DNA of 9,657 nt from positions 1 through 9,657 of the forward strand of contig JALSGY010000470.1 of assembly GCA_026982515.1 (NCBI GenBank). The letters run 5' to 3'. Each line of letters opens with the position of its first letter. Position 1 is the first letter of the stretch. Origin of the DNA: Paracoccaceae bacterium. GTDB lineage: Bacteria > Pseudomonadota > Alphaproteobacteria > Rhodobacterales > Rhodobacteraceae. Positions 1-5,994 of the stretch are shown one piece after another. Made by a program: the position numbers and the translations under genes. The notes under the pieces are model-generated. The model worked only from the letters and a program-made list of their open reading frames with translations, was not told the origin of the DNA and searched no databases.

Positions 1-261
1 CTCCGTCGCAGGCGGCCCAAACCCGGAGAGGTTCGAAGGCCGTGAATGTTCGAAGCCCGGTCTTTAGGCCCTTGCCGGCGGCATGTCAATTCGCCGGCAA
101 CCGGTTTTGTGCAACATTCCGGGGGGTGTTCGCCTGGGGCCTTCCGTTTTCAGCTGGCCTGGTTGAAACAGGGCATCACCGCGGATCAATGCCCCGTGAG
201 GGGGCTGTATGATTGCCGGTGCAAGGCGCATGTTGGCGCAAGTGGAACCCGGGGAACGGAC
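1..261. other. Non-coding stretch upstream of the VTT membrane protein gene
   Basis: I see no convincing gene here. The frame of the downstream membrane protein stays open back to an ATG at 46, but the 72 extra residues contain several cysteines, no hydrophobic pattern and less regular codon use, so I treat them as untranslated. The stretch contains the 72-100 inverted repeat, two GTTCGAAG copies (31-38 and 48-55) and a TATGAT hexamer at 208-213 that resembles a -10 box but has no good -35 partner 16-18 bases upstream. The promoter of the three-gene cluster probably lies here but cannot be fixed by eye. Confidence 0.5.
72..107 (+). terminator. Inverted repeat followed by a short T run (possible weak terminator or operator)
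   Basis: A perfect 9-bp inverted repeat (TTGCCGGCG at 72-80 and CGCCGGCAA at 92-100) encloses an 11-nt loop. Four T residues follow at 104-107 after CCGG. It could end a gene lying left of the window. The T run starts four bases after the stem and is short, so it is a weak terminator at best, and an operator site is equally possible. No gene overlaps it convincingly: the open frame that crosses it (from position 46, in frame with the membrane protein gene) has a cysteine- and proline-rich translation unlike the downstream protein. Confidence 0.35.
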
Positions 262-990
262 ATGAGCGAGATTGCAAGGCCCGGAAACGGCAAGATCATG
301 CGGCGGCTGCCTTTCGTCGTCATACTGACGGTGGCGGCCATCGGCACCTTCGTGCTGCGTGATGATCTGTCCTTCGAGGTGCTGCGCGACAATCGCGAGG
401 CCCTGATTGCCTTCCGCGATGCAAATTACCTCGGCACGGTGCTGGCCTTCATCGGAATCTATGTGGCGATCGTCGCCTTCTCGCTGCCCGGCGCCACCCT
501 GGCGACGCTTGCAGGGGGGTTCCTGTTTTCCACCTTTCCGGGTGCGCTGTTCAACGTGGTGGCGGCCACGGCCGGGGCGTCGGTGATATTTCTGGCCGCG
601 AAATGGGGCCTGGGGGAACGCCTTGCCGCCCGGATGGAGGCCTCGGACGGGGCCCTGCGGCGAATCAAGGCCGGAATCGACGAGAACCAGTGGTCGGTGC
701 TGTTCCTGATGCGCCTGGTGCCGGCGGTGCCGTTCTTCGTGGCCAATCTCGCGCCGGCGCTTCTGGGCGTGCCGCTGTCGAGATATGTCATCACCACGTT
801 TTTCGGAATCATCCCCGGCGCGGTCGTCTATACCTCTGCCGGTGCGGGGCTGGGCGATGTGTTCGCCCGTGGCGAATCACCCGATCCGGGGCTCATCTTC
901 GAGCCGGCCATCCTGCTGCCGATCCTCGGGCTTTGCGCGCTGGCGGCCCTGCCGATGGTTCTTCGCCTCGTCAGGAAGGGGAGGGGCTGA
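262..990 (+). CDS. TVP38/TMEM64 (VTT-domain, DedA-like) family membrane protein
   Basis: This 242-residue integral membrane protein probably belongs to the VTT/SNARE-associated (DedA-like) superfamily. Some members of that superfamily act as lipid scramblases or flippases or affect membrane homeostasis; the substrate here is unknown. Hydrophobic segments lie near residues 17-33, 57-77, 80-113, 145-168, 173-198 and 214-235. The family core is visible: F148-L-M-R151-L-V-P154 followed by P157-F-F and N162, then G182-I-I-P185-G186 and Y190 in a second re-entrant-like helix. I chose ATG 262 because GGGGAACGGA precedes it and the protein then has the family's usual length. ATG 298 (MRRLPFV) is an alternative, and the open frame back to 46 looks non-coding. 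The gene ends 3 nt before a flavoenzyme gene, so the two are almost certainly co-transcribed. Family confidence is good; function is unknown. Confidence 0.85.
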   Translation: MSEIARPGNGKIMRRLPFVVILTVAAIGTFVLRDDLSFEVLRDNREALIAFRDANYLGTVLAFIGIYVAIVAFSLPGATLATLAGGFLFSTFPGALFNVVAATAGASVIFLAAKWGLGERLAARMEASDGALRRIKAGIDENQWSVLFLMRLVPAVPFFVANLAPALLGVPLSRYVITTFFGIIPGAVVYTSAGAGLGDVFARGESPDPGLIFEPAILLPILGLCALAALPMVLRLVRKGRG

Positions 991-993
991 AGG

Positions 994-2409
994 ATGGAGC
1001 GGATCAGAACCGACATCTGCGTCATCGGCGCGGGCTCGGGCGGGCTGTCGGTGGCTGCGGGGGCCGCGCAGATGGGCGTCCGTGTGGTGTTGCTGGAAGG
1101 CGGCCGGATGGGGGGCGATTGCCTCAATTCCGGCTGCGTGCCCTCAAAGGCGCTGATTGCCGCCGCCCGTCAGGCCCATGCGATGGGGGCCGGCGCGCCC
1201 TTCGGCATCGCACCGGTGACGCCGCAGGTGGACCATGGCGCCGTTCGCAAGCACGTAAGGCGGGCCATCGCCACCATCGCCCCCCATGACAGCCAGGAGC
1301 GTTTCGAGGGCCTCGGCGTTCGGGTGATCCGGAAATACGGGCGGTTCATCTCGCCCACTGAGGTGCAGGCCGGAGACGCGGTGATCACGGCGCGGCGTTT
1401 CGTGATCGCCACCGGTTCTTCGCCCTTCATCCCTCCGCTGCCGGGGCTGGATGGCGTGCCCTTCCTCACCAACGAGACGATCTTCGATCTGGACGAGTGC
1501 CCCGGGCACCTGCTGGTCGTGGGCGGCGGGCCGATCGGGCTGGAAATGGCTCAGGCTCACCGCAGGCTTGGCTCGGAGGTGACCGTCATCGAGGGAGAAA
1601 AGGCACTGGGCCGGGACGACCCCGAGCTTGCGGCGATCGTCCTGGAGCGGCTGCGCGGCGAGGGGGTGGAGATAACCGAGGGCGCCATGGTTTCGCAGCT
1701 TCGCGGCCAGGCCAGTGAAATCAAGGTTGCCACCGCGGACGGGCGGGTCTTTCGTGGCTCTCATCTGCTGATCGCCGTGGGGCGCAAGGCCAATATCGAG
1801 GGGCTGGGGCTGGAGGCGGCGGCGGTGGAACACGACCGCGCGATCCGGGTCGATTCGGGTATGCGCACCACCAACCGCAGGGTCTATGCCATCGGTGACG
1901 TGGCTGGCGGGCCGCAGTTCACCCACGTTGCGAATTACCAGGCCGGGGTGATCCTCCGCTCGATGCTGTTCGGCCTTCCCTCGAAGGCACGCACCGGCCA
2001 CATTCCCCGGGTCACCTACACCGATCCGGAACTGGCACAGGCCGGGCTCACCGAAGCACAGGCGCGCGAGATCCATGGCGACAGGCTGGAGGTGGTGCGC
2101 TTCCCCTACAGCAGCAACGACCGCGCCGTGGCCTCGGGCCGGACCGCGGGGCTGATCAAGGTGATGGTGGTGAAGGGCCGCCCGGTGGGGGCTTCCATCG
2201 CCGGGGCACAGGCGGGCGAGCTGATCGGGCTGTGGGCGCTGGCGCTGGCCAACAACATGAAGATGTCGCAGATCGCCGCCATGGTCGCCCCCTATCCCAC
2301 GCTGGGCGAGATCAGCAAGCGGGTGGCCGGGGCCTATTTCTCGCCGCGACTGTTTGATAGTGATGTGGTCAAACGCGTAGCGGGCTTCGTGCAAAGGGTC
2401 TTGCCCTGA
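994..2409 (+). CDS. FAD-dependent pyridine nucleotide-disulfide oxidoreductase (mercuric reductase/dihydrolipoamide dehydrogenase-like)
   Basis: This 471-residue cytoplasmic flavoenzyme is a class I pyridine nucleotide-disulfide oxidoreductase. The FAD-binding motif is G12-A-G14-S-G-G17. The redox-active disulfide lies in G41-D-C43-L-N-S-G-C48-V-P-S-K52. A second Rossmann motif for NAD(P)H is V175-V-G-G-G-P-I-G-L-E184, and the second FAD contact is Y298-A-I-G-D302. The dimerisation domain runs from about 337 to 450. At the position where lipoamide dehydrogenases have the catalytic His of the HPT..E motif, this protein has Y434 (Y-P-T-L-G-E439). It also has no N-terminal metal-binding domain and no C-terminal Cys pair, so it is probably neither a lipoamide dehydrogenase nor a true MerA. 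It starts 3 nt after the VTT membrane protein gene, with GGAAGGGGAGGGG just upstream. My recollection is that VTT domains and such flavoenzymes occur together, sometimes fused, which suggests a joint redox or membrane role. The substrate is unknown. Confidence 0.87.
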   Translation: MERIRTDICVIGAGSGGLSVAAGAAQMGVRVVLLEGGRMGGDCLNSGCVPSKALIAAARQAHAMGAGAPFGIAPVTPQVDHGAVRKHVRRAIATIAPHDSQERFEGLGVRVIRKYGRFISPTEVQAGDAVITARRFVIATGSSPFIPPLPGLDGVPFLTNETIFDLDECPGHLLVVGGGPIGLEMAQAHRRLGSEVTVIEGEKALGRDDPELAAIVLERLRGEGVEITEGAMVSQLRGQASEIKVATADGRVFRGSHLLIAVGRKANIEGLGLEAAAVEHDRAIRVDSGMRTTNRRVYAIGDVAGGPQFTHVANYQAGVILRSMLFGLPSKARTGHIPRVTYTDPELAQAGLTEAQAREIHGDRLEVVRFPYSSNDRAVASGRTAGLIKVMVVKGRPVGASIAGAQAGELIGLWALALANNMKMSQIAAMVAPYPTLGEISKRVAGAYFSPRLFDSDVVKRVAGFVQRVLP

Positions 2410-2431
2410 GGCGCAGCCCCGAAGGAGGGCC

Positions 2432-3835
2432 ATGTTCCTGAATTCGCTGTCCGGGCGGTTCCTGCTGTTGACCACGGTCTTCGTGATGCTGGCCGAGGTG
2501 CTGATCTTCGTGCCCTCGGTCGCCCGTTTCCGCGAAGACTACCTGCTGCTGCGCCTCGAGCGGGCGCAGATCGCCTCGCTGGCGCTTCTGGCCAACGACA
2601 TGATCGACGAGGGGCTGGAGAAGGAGCTCTTGCAGAACGCCGGGGTCTATAACGTGGTGCTGCGGCGCGACGAGATGCGCCAGCTGGTGCTGTCCTCGCC
2701 GATCCCGATGCCCATTGCCGCCACCTACGACATGCGCGACCCCACCGCGTGGGAACTGATCCGCGATGCGATGAAAACCCTCGTCCAGCCTGAAAACCAG
2801 GTGATCCGGGTGATCGGCACCCCCGTGCAGCGGGCCGGGCTGCTGATCGAGGTCACCATGGACACCTACCCGCTGCGCATGGCGATGATCGACTACGGGC
2901 TGCGCATTCTGCTGCTGTCGGCGGTGATCTCGATTCTCACCGCTTTCCTGCTGTTTCTTGCGGTGCGCCGCTTCATGGTCCGGCCGATCAAGGGGGTGGT
3001 CGATGCGATGATCTCCTATGCCGAGGCGCCCGAGGACGCCCGGCGGATCATCGAACCCAATGCCGGGGTGACCGAGCTGCGCGAGGCCGAGATGGCGCTG
3101 CAGTCGCTGCAAAAGCAGCTGACGGCCTCGTTGCGCCAGAAGGAACGCCTGGCCCAGCTTGGCGGCGCCGTGGCGAAGGTCAGCCACGATCTGCGCAACA
3201 TCCTGACCACCGCCCAGCTGTTTGCCGACCGGATGGAAAGCAGCGCCGACCCGGAAGTGAAACGAGTGGTGCCGAAGCTGCTGGGTTCCATTTCCCGCGC
3301 TGTAGGGTTGTGCGAATCGACCCTGGCCTTCGGCAAGGCCGAAGAGCCGCCCCCCGCACTCACCCGTTTCGCATTGGCCGATCTCGTCGAGGACGTGCTG
3401 GACAACGAGCGTCTGGCGGCGGGGGACTTCGACCTGAGCTTCGTGATGGAGGTCCCCCGCTCGATCATCGTGCGCGCCGACCCCGAGCAGCTTCACCGGG
3501 TGCTCTCGAACCTGATCCGCAACGCCCGCGAGGCCATTGTGGGCAGCGGCAGGCCCGGCTCCATCACGGTGCGGGCCACCGAGGATGACGAGAAATGGGA
3601 GATCACGGTGGCCGATACCGGGCCGGGCCTGCCGGCAAAGGCGGTGGATCACCTTTTCCAGCCCTTTCAGGGCGGGGCGCGCAAGGGCGGGATCGGCCTT
3701 GGCCTGGCGATCGCGGCCGAACTTGCACGCGGCCACGGGGGGCGGCTGGAGCTCCTTTACACCGGTTCGCAGGGCACCGGCTTCGTTGTCCGCCTGCCCA
3801 AGACGATCGTGGCTCTGGAAGAGGCCGCCGAATAA
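2432..3835 (+). CDS. Membrane sensor histidine kinase without adjacent response regulator
   Basis: This 467-residue two-component sensor kinase has a transmembrane helix at about 7-29, an extracytoplasmic sensor region of about 125 residues (30-155), a second helix at about 157-178 and a HAMP-like linker (V183-R-P-I-K onward) with a predicted helical stretch at 214-240. The phospho-acceptor is H252 in S251-H-D-L-R-N256. The ATPase domain shows the N box N360-L-I-R-N364-A, the G1 box D395-T-G-P-G-L and the G2 box G419-G-I-G-L-G-L425. The sensor region has no cysteine and no domain I recognise. ATG 2432 follows GGAGGGCC, 22 nt after the flavoenzyme stop, so co-transcription with the two upstream genes is likely. 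No response regulator lies in the window; the next gene is a tRNA. The kinase may therefore be an orphan signalling to a remote partner, with a stimulus perhaps related to the membrane/redox pair. That link is inference. Confidence 0.9.
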   Translation: MFLNSLSGRFLLLTTVFVMLAEVLIFVPSVARFREDYLLLRLERAQIASLALLANDMIDEGLEKELLQNAGVYNVVLRRDEMRQLVLSSPIPMPIAATYDMRDPTAWELIRDAMKTLVQPENQVIRVIGTPVQRAGLLIEVTMDTYPLRMAMIDYGLRILLLSAVISILTAFLLFLAVRRFMVRPIKGVVDAMISYAEAPEDARRIIEPNAGVTELREAEMALQSLQKQLTASLRQKERLAQLGGAVAKVSHDLRNILTTAQLFADRMESSADPEVKRVVPKLLGSISRAVGLCESTLAFGKAEEPPPALTRFALADLVEDVLDNERLAAGDFDLSFVMEVPRSIIVRADPEQLHRVLSNLIRNAREAIVGSGRPGSITVRATEDDEKWEITVADTGPGLPAKAVDHLFQPFQGGARKGGIGLGLAIAAELARGHGGRLELLYTGSQGTGFVVRLPKTIVALEEAAE

Positions 3836-3843
3836 ATCCCCCC

Positions 3844-3872
3844 TTGCAAAGCCCGCCCGCTGCCGCTACATC
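3844..3872 (+). promoter_or_regulatory. Probable tRNA-Arg promoter
   Basis: TTGCAA at 3844-3849 (4 of 6 matches to the -35 consensus) is followed after 17 bases by TACATC at 3867-3872 (3 of 6). This would place the transcription start a few bases before the tRNA 5' end at 3885. The short 49-base gap after the kinase stop contains no terminator, so some tRNA transcript could also come from read-through. The -10 match is weak, so the call rests mainly on spacing and position. Confidence 0.45.
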
Positions 3873-3884
3873 CCGCCTGTCCGC

Positions 3885-3961
3885 GCGCTGGTAGCTCAGT
3901 TGGATAGAGTACTTGACTACGAATCAAGGGGTCGGGGGTTCGAATCCTCCCCAGCGCGCCA
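3885..3961 (+). tRNA. tRNA-Arg (anticodon ACG)
   Basis: A full 77-nt cloverleaf can be drawn. The acceptor stem GCGCTGG pairs with CCAGCGC (3951-3957), followed by discriminator G and an encoded CCA (3959-3961). U8-A9 precede the D stem GCTC/GAGT. The anticodon stem CTTGA/TCAAG holds the loop CTACGAA with anticodon ACG at 3919-3921. The variable loop is GGGTC, the T stem GGGGG/CCTCC contains one G-U pair, and the T loop is TTCGAAT. ACG, normally edited to ICG by TadA, reads CGU, CGC and CGA arginine codons, and CGC is abundant in this genome. Two bases 5' of the chosen start (GC) could extend apparent pairing, but they are excluded by the U8-A9 position and the 7-bp acceptor rule. Confidence 0.97.
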
Positions 3962-4081
3962 TTCCTTCCCAGGCCCACTCTGACAAGAAACGCCGGAAGC
4001 TGCGGGTGCGGCACGCCGGATGGCCATTGCCCGATTTTTGCCGATTTGCCGTGATAGCCCTGTGCCAGGAAGGAAGGGCCA
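3962..4081. other. Gap between tRNA-Arg and the small basic gene
   Basis: These 120 bases show no gene and no clear rho-independent terminator after the tRNA. There is a T5 run at 4035-4039 without a stable stem before it. The 3' end holds the ribosome-binding site of the downstream small gene. Confidence 0.4.
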
Positions 4082-4357
4082 ATGAAACGAATCGGGCGGA
4101 AAATCCATCTGGCGCGCGAGGTGACGCTGCCGTGGGTGGTGCGGCCTGCATCCCAGCCAGTGCGCCGGGCCATGCCCACGGCGCCGGTCTATCCGATGGA
4201 ACGGGTGGTGCATCGCGTGGCGGAAGCCGCGCATGTGCCCGCCAAGGATATCCACATCACGCCGGTGCGCAGACCGCGCCGGCAATCGGTGTTTCGGCTC
4301 ATGTCCGGGCGTTTGCGGGGCGATCCCTTTCTGCGTCGCCTTTCGCGGCTCGATTGA
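4082..4357 (+). CDS. Small arginine-rich hypothetical protein
   Basis: I do not recognise this 91-residue protein. It has about 18 arginines and 3 lysines against 6 acidic residues, so it is strongly basic. It has no cysteine, no signal peptide and no membrane helix. Proline-rich stretches lie around residues 17-38 and 61-66, and the C-terminus is R/L-rich. It is probably real. The ATG follows a strong purine-rich ribosome-binding site (AGGAAGG within 4067-4078), third codon positions are rich in G and C like the neighbours, and the gene fills the gap between the tRNA and the 3' end of mipZ, from which it is separated by 12 nt in convergent orientation. The charge suggests nucleic-acid or membrane-surface binding, but that is only inference. 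No promoter is clear in the 120-base gap before it. Confidence 0.6.
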   Translation: MKRIGRKIHLAREVTLPWVVRPASQPVRRAMPTAPVYPMERVVHRVAEAAHVPAKDIHITPVRRPRRQSVFRLMSGRLRGDPFLRRLSRLD

Positions 4358-4369
4358 ACCCCGGGGCGG

Positions 4370-5182
4370 TCAGAAATCCACCTTTACCCCTGGCAGGTTC
4401 AGGGCCTTGACCAGCTCGCGCAATTCCTGCCGGGCGGCGATATTGGAGACATTCATCTGCCCGACCACGCCGATGTCGCGCAAGTCCAGCAGGGTCAGGC
4501 CGCGGGGGAAAAGCTCGCGGAAGATGACACGCTCGCCGAAGCCGGGGGCGACCCGGAAGCCGATGCGCTGCGAAAGTGCCTGAAGCGCGTCCCCGATCTT
4601 CTTCTTGTTGTGCATCTGCTGCGCGCCGAGACGGTTGCGCACCACCACCCAGTCCAGCGGCTCGAGCCCGGCCTGAGCCCGCAGCTGCCGGGCGTTCCAG
4701 ACCATTTCCGAATAGACGGAAGGGCCGATGATCTTGTTGGTTTCCCCGTCCACATGGGCCAGAAGATCGAAGTCGATGTAGCTGTCGTTCATCGGGGTGA
4801 TCAGCGTATCGGCCAGCGAATGGGCCACCTGGCTGAGGCGGGTGTGCGAGCCGGGGCAATCGATGAGGATGAACGCACAGCTCTTTTCCAGCGCCGACAC
4901 GGCCATGGACAGGCGCCGGTCATAGATGTTCTCGCCGGCGCTCAGGGTCGTGCGGTCGATTTCGGGAAGTTCGTGGAACTCCGGCATCGGCAGTTCGATA
5001 TCGTGCCGGCTGCAGTAGGTGACACGGTTCTCGATGAATCTGGCGAAAGTCTTCTGCCGCAGGTCCAGATCCAGAACCCCGGTCTTGTGGCCCATGCGGG
5101 CCAGGGCGGTGGCGACATGCATGGAAACGGTGGATTTCCCCGCTCCGCCCTTCTCGTTTCCGACGACGATGATATGCGCCAT
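4370..5182 (-). CDS. mipZ: MipZ, division-plane positioning ParA-like ATPase
   Basis: MipZ is a P-loop ATPase that binds the ParB/origin complex at the poles, forms a gradient along the chromosome and inhibits FtsZ polymerisation, so that division occurs at midcell; this role was established in Caulobacter. The 270-residue protein begins with the deviant Walker A motif G8-N-E-K11-G-G-A-G-K16-S-T18, including the signature lysine K11 that acts across the dimer. It continues with L37-D-L-D-L-R-Q43, Walker B F104-I-L-I-D108-C-P-G, M131-N-D-S134, R182-N-R184 and a conserved E223-L-F-P-R-G-L-T-L-L-D233 block. These blocks match the Caulobacter protein as I recall it, and chromosomal ParA lacks several of them. 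The length is normal. It is not next to parAB here. It is transcribed alone, with its own promoter between its start and the terminator of the rpmE operon. Its 3' end faces the small basic gene with only 12 nt between. Confidence 0.95.
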   Translation of the reverse strand: MAHIIVVGNEKGGAGKSTVSMHVATALARMGHKTGVLDLDLRQKTFARFIENRVTYCSRHDIELPMPEFHELPEIDRTTLSAGENIYDRRLSMAVSALEKSCAFILIDCPGSHTRLSQVAHSLADTLITPMNDSYIDFDLLAHVDGETNKIIGPSVYSEMVWNARQLRAQAGLEPLDWVVVRNRLGAQQMHNKKKIGDALQALSQRIGFRVAPGFGERVIFRELFPRGLTLLDLRDIGVVGQMNVSNIAARQELRELVKALNLPGVKVDF

Positions 5183-5217
5183 TTGGTGTTCCCGCTGCCC
5201 GATTGATGCGCTGGGCC

Positions 5218-5263
5218 ACTATATGTGGTGTTGCGCCGTTTTGGAAGCCGAAGAAAGTGAGTC
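5218..5263 (-). promoter_or_regulatory. Candidate mipZ promoter with upstream GANTC methylation site
   Basis: Read on the - strand, TATAGT (5223-5218, 5 of 6 matches to the -10 consensus) follows TTCCAA (5246-5241, 3 of 6 to -35) after exactly 17 bases. The predicted start near 5211 gives a leader of about 30 nt before the mipZ ATG at 5182. A GANTC site (GAGTC on the + strand) lies at 5259-5263, about 13 bases upstream of the -35 box. GANTC is the target of the alphaproteobacterial CcrM methylase, and in Caulobacter mipZ transcription is known to depend on CcrM methylation. Whether this site matters here is inference, and the -35 match is poor. Confidence 0.42.
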
Positions 5264-5272
5264 CGGCACATG

Positions 5273-5301
5273 AAAACGCCGCCCCGAGGGCGGCGTTTTT
5301 T
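5273..5301 (-). terminator. Rho-independent terminator ending the rpsP-rpmE operon (symmetric hairpin)
   Basis: An 11-bp perfect stem (AAAACGCCGCC at 5273-5283 with its complement at 5289-5299) can extend to 12 bp by the C5284-G5288 pair, leaving a CGA loop. On the - strand it lies about 22 nt after the rpmE stop and has a T4 run; on the + strand it is followed by six T residues. It therefore separates the ribosomal operon from mipZ and would also stop antisense transcription entering from mipZ's side. Confidence 0.88.
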
Positions 5302-5323
5302 CGTGCTGCCGGGGCAGGGGCGC

Positions 5324-5545
5324 TCAGAAGCCCAGCCCCTCGTATTTCTTCTTGAACTTCGATACGCGGCCACCGGTGTCCATAAGTCGGGTGCCGCCGC
5401 CCGTCCAGGCGGGGTGCACGGTGGGATCGACTTCCAGCGCCAGGGTGTCGCCCTCCTTGCCCCAGGTGGAGCGCATCTGGAAGGTGGTGCCGTCGGTCAT
5501 CTTGACGGTGATCATGTGGTAGTCGGGATGGATGTCTTTTTTCAT
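5324..5545 (-). CDS. rpmE: Large-subunit ribosomal protein bL31 (zinc-independent form)
   Basis: This 73-residue protein bridges the 50S and 30S subunits. It starts M-K-K-D-I-H-P-D-Y-H and contains M19-T-D-G... F-Q-M-R-S-T-W28-G, typical of L31, and ends with a lysine-rich S-K-F-K-K-K-Y motif. It has no cysteine, so it lacks the zinc-binding CxxC of the C+ form, as I recall for other alphaproteobacterial L31 proteins. The start at 5545 follows GGAG 7-10 nt upstream, and only 11 nt separate it from the rplS stop. Upstream ATGs in the same frame would overlap rplS and add unrelated sequence, so I reject them. It is the last gene of the operon. Confidence 0.96.
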   Translation of the reverse strand: MKKDIHPDYHMITVKMTDGTTFQMRSTWGKEGDTLALEVDPTVHPAWTGGGTRLMDTGGRVSKFKKKYEGLGF

Positions 5546-5556
5546 GCCACCGCTCC

Positions 5557-5943
5557 TTATGCCTTGTCGCCGTTGTCGAGCGGCTTGTAGTGGGTATCCT
5601 CCGCGATCCGGGCCGACTTGCCGCGCCGCGAACGCAGGTAGTAGAGCTTGGCCCGGCGCACCCGGCCGCGGCGCACCACGGTGATGCTTTCGATATTGGT
5701 CGAGTGCAGCGGGAACACCCGCTCGACGCCTTCGCCGAAGGAAATCTTGCGCACAGTGAACGAGCCGGCGATGCCGTTGCCGTTCTTGCGCGAGATGCAC
5801 ACGCCCTCGTAGTTCTGGATCCGCGAGCGCGTGCCCTCGGTCACCTTGTAGCCCACGCGAATCGTGTCGCCGGCCTTGAAATCCGGGATCTTCTTGCCGA
5901 GCGCCTTGATCTGCTCGGCTTCCAGTTCCGCGATCAGGTCCAT
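5557..5943 (-). CDS. rplS: Large-subunit ribosomal protein bL19
   Basis: This 128-residue protein lies at the 30S-50S interface. Recognisable blocks are P20-D-F-K-A-G-D-T-I-R-V, R41-I-Q-N-Y-E-G-V-C, the R-K-I-S-F-G-E-G-V-E-R-V-F-P block (65-78) and R91-R-G-R-V-R-R-A-K-L-Y-Y-L-R. The length is slightly above the usual 115 or so because of a short charged C-terminal tail. The ATG at 5943 has a good TAGGAG 9 nt upstream, preceded by a small hairpin in the 51-nt gap after trmD. It is followed by rpmE. As in other bacteria, it is the distal ribosomal gene of the rpsP-rimM-trmD-rplS operon. Confidence 0.97.
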   Translation of the reverse strand: MDLIAELEAEQIKALGKKIPDFKAGDTIRVGYKVTEGTRSRIQNYEGVCISRKNGNGIAGSFTVRKISFGEGVERVFPLHSTNIESITVVRRGRVRRAKLYYLRSRRGKSARIAEDTHYKPLDNGDKA

Positions 5944-5962
5944 CTGATCAACTCCTATCTGC

Positions 5963-5979
5963 TCACGGTTTGCCCGTGA
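5963..5979 (-). repeat. 6-bp hairpin just upstream of the rplS ribosome-binding site
   Basis: A perfect inverted repeat TCACGG / CCGTGA with a 5-nt loop lies in the trmD-rplS gap, a few bases before the TAGGAG of rplS. No T run follows, so it is not a terminator. It could be a processing or attenuation site, or a structure that insulates rplS translation from poorly translated trmD. This is structural observation only. Confidence 0.5.
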
Positions 5980-5994
5980 AGGTGTCTCGCGTCC

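Noticed and set aside
46..261. N-terminal extension of the VTT protein gene to an ATG at 46
   Set aside because: The extra 72 residues are Cys/Pro-rich, lack the neighbours' codon pattern and span an inverted repeat. ATG 262 gives the family length and has a purine-rich site before it.
994..2409. Naming the flavoenzyme merA (mercuric reductase)
   Set aside because: It has no N-terminal HMA domain, no C-terminal vicinal cysteines, and no mer regulator or transporter nearby.
1144..2475. Long open frame (443 codons) on the - strand opposite the flavoenzyme gene
   Set aside because: It is a shadow frame produced by high-GC codon bias. Its translation is rich in His, Arg, Gly and Pro without any family motif, while the + strand carries all the flavoenzyme motifs.
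2369..3736. Long open frame (455 codons) on the - strand opposite the histidine kinase gene
   Set aside because: It has the same shadow pattern: repetitive H/Q/R/D/G composition and no recognisable domain, fully opposite a well-supported kinase gene.
3885..3961. tRNA-Arg as an integration site for a mobile element
   Set aside because: No integrase gene and no repeat of the tRNA 3' end is visible downstream in the window.
3757..4285. Several - strand open frames running across the tRNA and the small basic gene
   Set aside because: They read through the tRNA-Arg gene, a common source of spurious proteins, and have no ribosome-binding site or motif.
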